From positions 1 to 39,643 of the forward strand of contig JAHFRW010000022.1 in assembly GCA_023266055.1 (NCBI GenBank): a stretch of DNA of 39,643 nt, read 5' to 3'. Source of the DNA: Gammaproteobacteria bacterium (GTDB lineage: Bacteria > Pseudomonadota > Gammaproteobacteria > Ga0077554 > Ga007554). Every line of letters begins with the position of its first letter. The stretch's first letter is position 1. The position numbers and the translations under genes were made by a program. Shown one piece after another: positions 8,107-16,097 of this stretch. Below the pieces are notes generated by a model. That model was not told the DNA's origin. It worked only from the letters and a program-made list of their open reading frames with translations, and ran no database searches.

Positions 8107-8997
8107 TTATTCTTCATGGCGTTTGATCATCAACACCTGGCCAGGAAAAATAACATTGGCGTTTCTGATATGTTGCTGGTTGGCTTTATAAATGATCGAC
8201 CAGCGCAACGGGTTCGCGTAAATCTCCGGACGCGCAGCAATATTCCATAAACTATCACCCTGCCGCACCGTATAGTGAATCATGCCAGCCGTCACAGACG
8301 GGGCTACCGGTAAGGGCGGCGGTGAACGCGGCGACGCAACAACCTGGGAGCGTCGCTTCATCTCACGCAATTCATCCACCAGTCGCCGTATTGACACATA
8401 GGCCGGCTTGCCGTCTCCACGGCGATACGTCTCTTCAATGGCATGGACTTCTGCTCGTTGCGCATCAGAAAAAGGCTGCAAGGTATACACTTCATTCAAC
8501 AATATCTGGGTTTTACCTAGCAAGGCATGATTCATATCACGTTCGGCACGCTGCCTGGCCTCACGAGCCAAACGAACCACGGCTTGATCATCGTTGATCA
8601 GCGCCGCCGCCTCCGCTTGGCGCAACAACTCATGCGCACCGCCCGCTCCCATGGTTGACAAGGCATCAAACGAATCAGCCTCCTGCAATACGGCTTTCGT
8701 TTCGCTAATGGCAGCCGCCATCGTCCGCGCCCGGGTCGCCTCTGCCTTGGCCGCCAACGCATCATGCTGCGCCTGCGCGAAGGCACCCTCACTCAGCTTT
8801 TCCTCAGCCTTGGATAACAGACTCTGCGCATCCTGTAACGTCTCAGGTGCGTGGCTGGCCGCATCCACCTGACGCGCAGCATCCAGTGCCTGACGGGCAT
8901 CACTCATTTCCTGGGTAGGCGGCCCGGATGTTGCGCATCCACCCAACAACAGAATTGCAGCCACACACACGTGCCGGACACGACCGGCTGGATACAC
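8107..8997 (-). CDS. Lipoprotein with DUF4398 helical region and C-terminal LysM domain
   Basis: From the GTG at 8997 the protein has about 296 residues. It has a lipoprotein signal (RVRHVCVAAILLL then the lipobox L-G-G-C21). A long Ala-rich helical region of DUF4398 type follows (ARQALDAARQVDAA, and SKAEEKLSEGAFAQAQHDAL). The C-terminal LysM domain contains YTVRQGDSLWNIA and ends FPGQVLMIKR. LysM binds peptidoglycan, so it probably tethers the outer membrane or an assembly to the wall. The frame is open to an ATG at 9165, which has a GAGG nearby. That would add 56 residues rich in Cys, His and Trp ahead of the signal peptide, so I prefer the GTG, although its ribosome binding site is poor. 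Confidence 0.75.
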   Translation of the reverse strand: MYPAGRVRHVCVAAILLLGGCATSGPPTQEMSDARQALDAARQVDAASHAPETLQDAQSLLSKAEEKLSEGAFAQAQHDALAAKAEATRARTMAAAISETKAVLQEADSFDALSTMGAGGAHELLRQAEAAALINDDQAVVRLAREARQRAERDMNHALLGKTQILLNEVYTLQPFSDAQRAEVHAIEETYRRGDGKPAYVSIRRLVDELREMKRRSQVVASPRSPPPLPVAPSVTAGMIHYTVRQGDSLWNIAARPEIYANPLRWSIIYKANQQHIRNANVIFPGQVLMIKRHEE

Positions 8998-9165
8998 GAC
9001 GCCATATGATGACCGCCAAGGATGATGCAGGAGCCGTTGCCGGGAAGTGGTATGCAGTCGCTCATGACATGAGGCATCATTATCCCATGAACGATTCGCT
9101 ATCAAAATCGACAGATACCAGGAAATAAGGTTAGACAAAGGACCATAACCGTAACATGTTTTCAT

Positions 9166-10054
<889 letters not shown>

Positions 10055-10063
10055 AGTAGTCAG

Positions 10064-10648
10064 TCAGCTTACCGCAAGGTCGCCTGACACATCAACTTCT
10101 TCGTACACGGCAGCCATCGGCACCGTAAGCTCGACCGATGCCAGATGAACAGCTTCATTGCCGGCATTATAAGTATCCACCCACCAGCCCCCCGCCTCAT
10201 CACGGCGGTACACCTCTACCCGCATCGTCTCCTGGGCTATCAGTACATATTCCTTGAGGCTGTCCAGCGTCTGATAGGCCAGCAGCTTTTCGCGCCGGTC
10301 TATACCCTCGGTGGTGGGGGAGAGCACCTCAACTACCAAACAGGGATGGGTAAGGTAATGGCTGTGGGTATCGGCGACATGACAGGTAACCGCGATATCC
10401 GGGTAGTAAAAAGCGTTGGTTTTTTCTACCCGCACCTTGAGGTCAGACATGAACACCCGGCACGAACCACCGCGCAGATGGGGGCGCAGGGCAGTGGCAA
10501 TATTAATGGCAATAGTATTATGCGCCCGGCTGGTACCCACCATAGCAAACACCCTGCCTGCCACATACTCATGGCGCACCTGGCTGTGCAGTTCGCCTTC
10601 CAGGTATTCCGCCACGCTGAGGGGTAATAAACAGGCATGCCGGGTCAT
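10064..10648 (-). CDS. Uma2-family (DUF820) putative endonuclease
   Basis: This 194-residue protein is a DUF820/Uma2 member with a restriction-endonuclease-like fold. The PD-(D/E)xK residues are visible: D84 in YYPDIAV, E107 in LVVEVLSP and K121 in RREKLLAY. The N-terminal LSVAEYLEGE...RHEYVAGRVFAM also matches. These genes are abundant in cyanobacteria and scattered elsewhere, usually as singletons of unknown role, often thought to be mobile-element or defence related. The ATG at 10648 has a GAGGA six bases upstream. It lies downstream of the CSLREA gene on the same strand but 120 bases away. Confidence 0.85.
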   Translation of the reverse strand: MTRHACLLPLSVAEYLEGELHSQVRHEYVAGRVFAMVGTSRAHNTIAINIATALRPHLRGGSCRVFMSDLKVRVEKTNAFYYPDIAVTCHVADTHSHYLTHPCLVVEVLSPTTEGIDRREKLLAYQTLDSLKEYVLIAQETMRVEVYRRDEAGGWWVDTYNAGNEAVHLASVELTVPMAAVYEEVDVSGDLAVS

Positions 10649-10768
10649 TTCAAGTCCTCAATGTTGTGTGTGGCGCGAACCAACGCCCTTCCACAAGAAA
10701 GCGTACGCACGGCGCACGCTACCAGCGTTTGTCAACAATAGGCGCGGGTCAAAGCATGATCGGCAGTC

Positions 10769-13078
10769 TTAGCGGGTTTTGCGGCGCAACAGCAACGCAC
10801 CCGGCACGCCCAGCAGCAGCCACTCCAACAGGCCAAGGGCACCGCCACCGCCGTTATTAGTACCAAAATTATTATTTGGTGAAACAATCGCTGTCAGCAC
10901 ACACGCGCCACTCACACAGGCGGTGAGCGAACCGTTATTGCCCGGCAGATAATCATTGGGGGAAGCCACATCTACCCTGGCACGCACTTCCATCGCATTA
11001 CCATTCTGCGCACTCTTTGGCGTCACATTAATAAACACCGTAAAGCTTGCACCACTTGCCAATGTTGGAGTAGCAGACGACAAACTGCAATTCACCAAGC
11101 CCGTCACTGTTGAAGAACCCGCACATGCCACTGACACCGGATTAGCGCTATCCGTAGAAGTCAGAGAGGCTGTCCCCAACGGCAGCTGCACTGCAACCGT
11201 CACCCCTTGCGCTGGACCTGGTCCATTATTGGTCACTTTCAGGGTATAGGTTACAGGGTTATCCAATGACACCGCAGACACATTCCCTGACAAGGCAATT
11301 TCAACGTCGACTTTGCTTACGGTGGGATCACCATCTGCCTCGACCGCGCCAATGTCGCACACAGTATTGCCGCTGAGGCCGGGCCGCCCATACAGACGCT
11401 GATCAAACTTATTGACACATGTTCCCGCGCCAATCGCTGCACTCCCTGACAACGGCATTAATGTTTGAGGATGAGTATTATCAAACAACAGGGTATCGGA
11501 TGTATTATTGTTATTGGCGTCCAATGCTCCCAGCGAGGGACTGGTGTTCACTTTATCCCCCGCACCGGTCAAGCCACAACTATTGCCATTTTCCAGATTA
11601 TTGCCTCGTGAGGTCATGACAATTGCAGTCACCGGCCCAACAGGTGTGTCGCCTCCCATGGCACAGTTATTATTGCTGGCTACATTGCCACCCACGATAG
11701 TGTTCACCAGTTCGGTTTTGTCACCGGTTGTGTTCTCGGTGTTGATATAAATTTCATTTCCGCCACCCACTGTTGCGGCAGAGTTATTACTCACGGTCAC
11801 ATTGGTCAGCGTCATTGAGCGGCCATTACTGATGCCACCCCCTTCACGGGCGGCGGTGTTCCCGGTAATCGTACTATTCAGCACGGCCAGCTCACCCGGC
11901 GCGACATTACGGATACCCGCCCCCCCTGCCACACCCCCAAAACCCGAGGTTGAATTGCCACTGATTGTACTGTAGCTGATGTCCATTGAGTTCTGGTTAT
12001 TAATACCACCACCGATATTATCTGAGATAACACTGGAGATAATGCGCACATTACCGCTGACCGTGCCTGCGTCATTCGCGCCATTGGTGTTGTGCACACC
12101 CGCACCTCCGGCACTCGCGGAATTTCTGCTCACGATAGTACGGGTCATGATCACCGCACCACCATAATTACTGATGCCCCCCCCCTGCGCCGCAGTATTA
12201 TCGTTGTTCCGAACAATGCTGCCATCAATGGTGAGTTTGCCGGTGCCAAGACGCAGCCCGGAAGTATTTTGAATACCCCCGCCAAAGGGCCGACCCCTAT
12301 TACCGTCAATATCAGAATTCTTGATCGTCAGGATACCGCTATTGAAAATACCACCACCGCCGAAAAAGCCATTGGTACCATCAGACTGCGGGTTACTTGC
12401 CGTGTTAGCATTAATTTTACAGCCATTAATAACCATCTGGGCATTGCTGCCATTGTAAATGCCCCCACCACTGCTACGCCCGTTGGACGCACCATCTGCG
12501 ATATTATTACTGACGGCACAATCTTCCAGCGTCACCCAGCCATTGGTATTTTTGATGGCACCGCCGTCGGCCCCCAGCACACGGCCAGTGCGTAGCGTGA
12601 TGCCGGTAATTTTGACGGTATTTCTGCCAATAATGTGAAAAATACGATCCAGAGTGCCACCCTCAATAAACGTCGCAGCGGCACTAATGCCTGTAATGGT
12701 CAGGCAGGGTGTGGCAATACTGGTGCTGGGGCATGAGCCCAGAATATCCAGGTCACCGCTGGCGGCATTGTCTTCATTGGCCGCACCTGTCAGGGTAAAT
12801 GTTCCCTGTGGCAAGGCAATGGTGACGCTGGTGTGAGGGCTGGCTGCCGTCATCAAGGCGTTGGATTCCTGCACGGCGGCACGCAGGGTGCACACCAGAC
12901 TCCCCCCCACTGAAGCCTGGCATAGACCATCACCCGGGCTGGTATCAGGTGCATCGACCAGAGAGTTTACACTGAAAATATGCGCGGCCTGGGCAGGTGA
13001 CGTCAGAAACAGCCCTGCCAACAGCACCGGCAATATAAATGCGGTATGATGATCACGTAACAGCTTGTAGTTAAACAT
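10769..13078 (-). CDS. Large exported CSLREA / beta-helix protein with DUF11 domain and C-terminal sorting signal
   Basis: This exported protein has about 769 residues. The start at 13078 has a strong AGGAAAG five bases upstream and gives a good signal peptide ending SPAQAA; the open frame to 13141 is not needed. Next comes a CSLREA-type motif (CTLRAAVQESNAL), then a long parallel beta-helix with repeated GGGI-x-N and GN-x-A patterns (GGGISNYGG, GGGINNQNS, GGGISNGRS). A DUF11 domain follows (PVTYTLKVTNNGPGPAQGV). The C-terminus is Gly-rich (NNGGGGALG), then a hydrophobic helix, then RRKTR, which resembles a GlyGly-CTERM signal processed by rhombosortase. It is probably a surface or secreted adhesin-like protein; its target is unknown. 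Confidence 0.8.
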   Translation of the reverse strand: MFNYKLLRDHHTAFILPVLLAGLFLTSPAQAAHIFSVNSLVDAPDTSPGDGLCQASVGGSLVCTLRAAVQESNALMTAASPHTSVTIALPQGTFTLTGAANEDNAASGDLDILGSCPSTSIATPCLTITGISAAATFIEGGTLDRIFHIIGRNTVKITGITLRTGRVLGADGGAIKNTNGWVTLEDCAVSNNIADGASNGRSSGGGIYNGSNAQMVINGCKINANTASNPQSDGTNGFFGGGGIFNSGILTIKNSDIDGNRGRPFGGGIQNTSGLRLGTGKLTIDGSIVRNNDNTAAQGGGISNYGGAVIMTRTIVSRNSASAGGAGVHNTNGANDAGTVSGNVRIISSVISDNIGGGINNQNSMDISYSTISGNSTSGFGGVAGGAGIRNVAPGELAVLNSTITGNTAAREGGGISNGRSMTLTNVTVSNNSAATVGGGNEIYINTENTTGDKTELVNTIVGGNVASNNNCAMGGDTPVGPVTAIVMTSRGNNLENGNSCGLTGAGDKVNTSPSLGALDANNNNTSDTLLFDNTHPQTLMPLSGSAAIGAGTCVNKFDQRLYGRPGLSGNTVCDIGAVEADGDPTVSKVDVEIALSGNVSAVSLDNPVTYTLKVTNNGPGPAQGVTVAVQLPLGTASLTSTDSANPVSVACAGSSTVTGLVNCSLSSATPTLASGASFTVFINVTPKSAQNGNAMEVRARVDVASPNDYLPGNNGSLTACVSGACVLTAIVSPNNNFGTNNGGGGALGLLEWLLLGVPGALLLRRKTR

Positions 13079-13442
13079 TGCTCTTTCCTCACTCACCGCG
13101 GACTTACTTGGGCAGACCGCATTACCAGATATCCCTATCAAAATAGTATTTTTATGGCTTCGCTATTTTTATGGCTTCGCCGTAGCATACTATTATAAGC
13201 ATGCATACACAGAAACATAATATACAGGGCGCATACTAAGCACGGTACTTTAATGATCAGTGCCGAATAGGCTAATCATCCCCTATAACCGGGGGTGATT
13301 GCAAGTTACCCAATACAATATACTGCGTTCCGCGACGGCAAAACGACGCCGTAACGATTTTTCTGGAAAGCCTCATTAACTAATAGCGGCCGCATTTGGC
13401 TAAATCTTGAGCATACCGATCGACCCAAGAAAAGATAATCAT
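13079..13442. other. Divergent intergenic region with tandem repeat
   Basis: This 364-base region separates the CSLREA gene from the DUF1538 cluster and is more AT-rich than its surroundings. It holds a 17-base perfect tandem duplication (TATTTTTATGGCTTCGC at 13148-13164 and 13165-13181). A minus-strand TATAAT (13193-13198) has a weak TTATGT 17 bases upstream and could serve the CSLREA gene. A small hairpin (ACGGC...GCCGT, about 13335-13352) is followed by a short T run on the plus strand. No gene was recognised. Confidence 0.4.
13148..13181. repeat. 17-bp perfect tandem duplication
   Basis: The sequence TATTTTTATGGCTTCGC occurs twice in direct succession. The pair is flanked by the arms ATAGTAT and ATACTAT. 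It lies in the leader side of the CSLREA gene and may be a slippage product; it could change the promoter spacing. Confidence 0.9.
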
Positions 13443-14177
13443 TTGAAAAATAATATAATTATATTTATTAGTTCATTGCTCGACAGCGTGCGTGATTTGC
13501 TGCCCATCATCGCGGTGATCGCCTTCTTCCAGCTCGCCGTGGTACAGCAACCGATTCCCGATCTGGGCGGGCTGTTGGCGGGTGCGGCGCTGGTGGTGGT
13601 GGGGTTGACGCTGTTTGTGCGCGGGCTGGAAATGGGCCTGTTTCCCATCGGCGAAGCCATGGCCCACGCCTTTGCACGCAAAGGCAGCCTGGTCTGGCTG
13701 CTGGCGTTTGCCTTTGCACTAGGCTTTGGCACCACCGTGGCAGAGCCAGCGTTAATTGCCGTCACCAACGAAGCGGCACGGGTCGCGGCAGACGCAAAGC
13801 TGATCGGCATCGACGAGATGGCCCGTAATGACTATGCGCTGGGGCTGCGCATTACCGTGGCGCTGGCCGTGGGAGTGGCGCTGGTGATCGGGGTGTTTCG
13901 CATTCTGAAAGGTTGGCCGGTGCAATACCTGATTCTGGGAGGATATGCGGGAGTGATGGTAATGACGCTGTTCGCACCGTCGTGGATCATCGGTATTGCC
14001 TATGATTCAGGCGGAGTAACCACATCAACCATTACCGTGCCGCTGGTAACCGCCCTGGGCGTGGGGCTGGCATCGTCCATCAAGGGACGCAATCCGCTGG
14101 TGGATGGTTTTGGCCTGATTGCCTTTGCTTCGCTCACGCCGATGATTTTCGTAATGATCTACGGCATCCTGATATGA
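13443..14177 (+). CDS. DUF1538 integral membrane protein, first subunit
   Basis: This protein has about 244 residues and six or seven hydrophobic segments, and belongs to DUF1538, a family of unknown function. Signature segments are [30 protein letters not shown], and the long motif around [22 protein letters not shown]. The last is polar Ser/Thr-rich sequence inside hydrophobic surroundings, as in re-entrant substrate or ion sites. No ATG exists near the 5' end. A TTG at 13443 with AAGAAAAG eight bases upstream is the best start; a TTG at 13407 is also in frame but has no ribosome binding site. It is 10 bases upstream of a clear paralogue and heads a four-gene cluster. Confidence 0.82.
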   Translation: MKNNIIIFISSLLDSVRDLLPIIAVIAFFQLAVVQQPIPDLGGLLAGAALVVVGLTLFVRGLEMGLFPIGEAMAHAFARKGSLVWLLAFAFALGFGTTVAEPALIAVTNEAARVAADAKLIGIDEMARNDYALGLRITVALAVGVALVIGVFRILKGWPVQYLILGGYAGVMVMTLFAPSWIIGIAYDSGGVTTSTITVPLVTALGVGLASSIKGRNPLVDGFGLIAFASLTPMIFVMIYGILI

Positions 14178-14187
14178 GGCGCGGCAC

Positions 14188-14970
14188 ATGACAGCGTGGC
14201 TGATGTCACTGTTCAGCGCCATTGTGCATACCGTGCTCGATGTACTGCCCATTGTAACGATTCTATTCGGTTTTCAGTGGTTGGTCATTCGCAAGCCCAT
14301 GCCTAACCTGAAAAAGGTGCTGACCGGCTTCGCCTATGTGCTGGTGGGCCTGGCATTGTTTCTGGAAGGGCTGGATCAGGCGCTCTTTCCACTGGGCAAA
14401 TTGATGGCACAGCAATTAACCGACCCGGCCTTTATCTATGGCGCATCCAAAGCTGCGATCGTGGCGGGGCAAAGTACGCACTGGTGGGATTATCGCTGGG
14501 TGTATCTGTTTGCCGCAGCCATTGGTTTTTCCTGCTCCCTGGCCGAACCTGCCCTGATTGCCGTCGCGATGAAAGCCCACGAGGTATCAGGGGGTGCCGT
14601 GGGCGTATGGGGACTGCGCGTTGCCGTGGCAACGGGCGCAGCCATCGGCATTACGCTGGGCGTGTTTCGCATCGTCACCGGTACGCCACTGCATTATTAC
14701 ATTATCATGGGTTATATCATTGTGATGATCCAGACGGCCTTTACACCGCGCATGATTATTCCCCTGGCCTATGATTGTGGCGGCGTGACCACGTCCACGG
14801 TCACGGTGCCGCTGGTAACGGCATTGGGACTGGGGCTGGCAAGCGTGGTGCCAGGACGCAGCCCGCTGCTGGATGGCTTTGGATTGATTGCGCTAACAGT
14901 ATTGTGTCCGTTGATGACCGTCATGGGATACGCGCAATTAAGTCACTGGCGGGCGACACGGCGCGCTTAA
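14188..14970 (+). CDS. DUF1538 integral membrane protein, second subunit
   Basis: This 260-residue protein is a paralogue of the preceding gene and shares the same motifs in the same order: [49 protein letters not shown], and the [21 protein letters not shown] segment. It has an extra loop of about 15 residues in the middle (around YGASKAAIVAGQSTHWWDYR). Two halves with identical architecture encoded side by side suggest a heterodimer, or the split form of a two-domain protein. GAGG overlapping the upstream stop codon serves as ribosome binding site. The substrate is unknown. Confidence 0.85.
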   Translation: MTAWLMSLFSAIVHTVLDVLPIVTILFGFQWLVIRKPMPNLKKVLTGFAYVLVGLALFLEGLDQALFPLGKLMAQQLTDPAFIYGASKAAIVAGQSTHWWDYRWVYLFAAAIGFSCSLAEPALIAVAMKAHEVSGGAVGVWGLRVAVATGAAIGITLGVFRIVTGTPLHYYIIMGYIIVMIQTAFTPRMIIPLAYDCGGVTTSTVTVPLVTALGLGLASVVPGRSPLLDGFGLIALTVLCPLMTVMGYAQLSHWRATRRA

Positions 14971-15038
14971 CGTACCATGACCGATTCCTCACATACGTTC
15001 GGCATGACCACGCTATTTTCAATCGGAAGGAATAAAAC

Positions 15039-15389
15039 ATGCACTTCAAGCTATTAATTGCCTTTGTGGAAGATAACAAAACCGACGCTGTCATGAATGC
15101 GGCACGTGCCGCAGGCGCGACGGGGGCCACCGTCATTAATCACGCGCGCGGTGAAGGCCTGAAAAAAACCAGGACTTTTCTCGGTTTGACCCTGGAAACT
15201 CAACGCGACATACTGCTGTTTCTGGTAGAAGAACATTTAAGCCGGAAAATTCTCGAAAAAATCGCCATGGTGGGCGAGTTTGACCGTAAGCAGGGTGCAG
15301 GAATTGCGTTTAAGATTGATGTGGAAGACGCCGTGGGGGTAACCCAGCAAGTGCGTCAATTAACCGAAGCCGTGGAGGATGAGCTATGA
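15039..15389 (+). CDS. P-II-like signalling protein
   Basis: This 116-residue protein has the P-II ferredoxin-like fold pattern: HFKLLIAFVEDNKTDAVMNAA, then AAGATGATVINHARGEG, a short T-loop region, then ILLFLVEEHLSRKILEKI. A B-loop-like segment follows (VGEFDRKQGAGIAFKID). Compared with GlnB/GlnK, the T-loop is shortened, carries no tyrosine that could be uridylylated, and the usual RTGE C-terminal element is missing. It is therefore a divergent P-II-like protein. A strong GGAAGGA lies eight bases before the ATG. Placement behind two membrane proteins resembles other cases where P-II proteins gate a transporter (AmtB-GlnK, SbtA-SbtB). Control of the DUF1538 pair is inferred. Confidence 0.85.
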   Translation: MHFKLLIAFVEDNKTDAVMNAARAAGATGATVINHARGEGLKKTRTFLGLTLETQRDILLFLVEEHLSRKILEKIAMVGEFDRKQGAGIAFKIDVEDAVGVTQQVRQLTEAVEDEL

Positions 15390-15793
15390 ATGAACGTAAA
15401 CTGATTCAGGTGCGAGATGTCATGAAGTGCGAATTTGACGTGGTGGATGGCATGACCACGGTCAAGGACGCCCTGCTGAAAATGAAACATGTCGAAACCA
15501 AGGCGTTGATCGTCAGAAAACGCCATGCGAATGACGAGCATGGCATGGTGCTGCTGTCTGATATCTCGCGGCAGGTTCTCATCAAAGACTGCGCCCCAGA
15601 ACGCATCAACATTTACGAGATCATGTCAAAGCCGGTGATTACAGTACATGCCGACATGGATATTCGCTACTGTGCCCGTCTGTTTGAACGCTTCCATCTG
15701 TCACGCGCACCCGTCGTTGAAAATGGCGATGTCATTGGCATTGTCAGCCTCACCGACATGGTGCTGCGCGGCTTGTGTGCAATGTGGGAATGA
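15386..15793 (+). CDS. CBS-pair domain protein
   Basis: This 135-residue protein consists of two CBS motifs: VRDVMKCEFDVVDGMTTVKDAL and IMSKPVITVHADMDIRYCARLF, each followed by the usual strand and helix, ending VIGIVSLTDMVLRGL. CBS pairs bind adenine nucleotides and act as energy or ionic sensors. Its ATG overlaps the P-II-like stop codon as ATGA, so the two sensors are translationally coupled. It probably acts with the P-II-like protein on the DUF1538 membrane pair; this is inference from gene order. Confidence 0.87.
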   Translation: MNERKLIQVRDVMKCEFDVVDGMTTVKDALLKMKHVETKALIVRKRHANDEHGMVLLSDISRQVLIKDCAPERINIYEIMSKPVITVHADMDIRYCARLFERFHLSRAPVVENGDVIGIVSLTDMVLRGLCAMWE

Positions 15794-15827
15794 AACACAG
15801 GCCCCGGCTACCGTCATACGTGCCCTT

Positions 15828-16000
15828 AGAGCCTATTCAATATCTCGATCAAGGGAAGAGCGAAGCGAAGGGTTCCCAGCGCAAGGCGGAAACGGGCGAA
15901 AAAGCGGCGTGTACACGCAGTACATGAGCATTTTGAGCCCGCCTTTATATATCATGGCAACGCCGCGATGCGCCCTTCAGCGAGATATTGAATAGGCTCT
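15828..16000. mobile_element. MITE-like element, copy 2 (173 bp, inverted relative to copy 1)
   Basis: This has the same 173-base length and 20-base terminal inverted repeats as the element at 7904-8076, in opposite orientation. Differences are confined to four positions by eye, three of them clustered in one stretch. If the element proper starts at GAGCC, it is flanked on both sides by TTA (15826-15828 and 16000-16002), a likely 3-base target duplication of the TNA type made by some IS5-group transposases. It lies 34 bases after the CBS gene and so caps the 3' end of the DUF1538 cluster. Confidence 0.87.
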
Positions 16001-16097
16001 TAAACAAAGCCCCTCTGCCTGCCGATACATAGGATGGGCAATATCACATTATTGCGAACCATCACCTTAATATGCAGCGGAAAAAACATTTACAGTC

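Noticed and set aside
10730-10735. Minus-strand TTGACA upstream of the Uma2-family gene
   Set aside because: No -10-like hexamer lies at 16-18 bases from it; the surrounding DNA is GC-rich.
10769-13078. Repeat-rich gene considered as a CRISPR-like or tandem DNA repeat
   Set aside because: The repetition is at protein level (beta-helix GGGI/GN patterns) with variable spacing; there are no regular DNA repeats and spacers.
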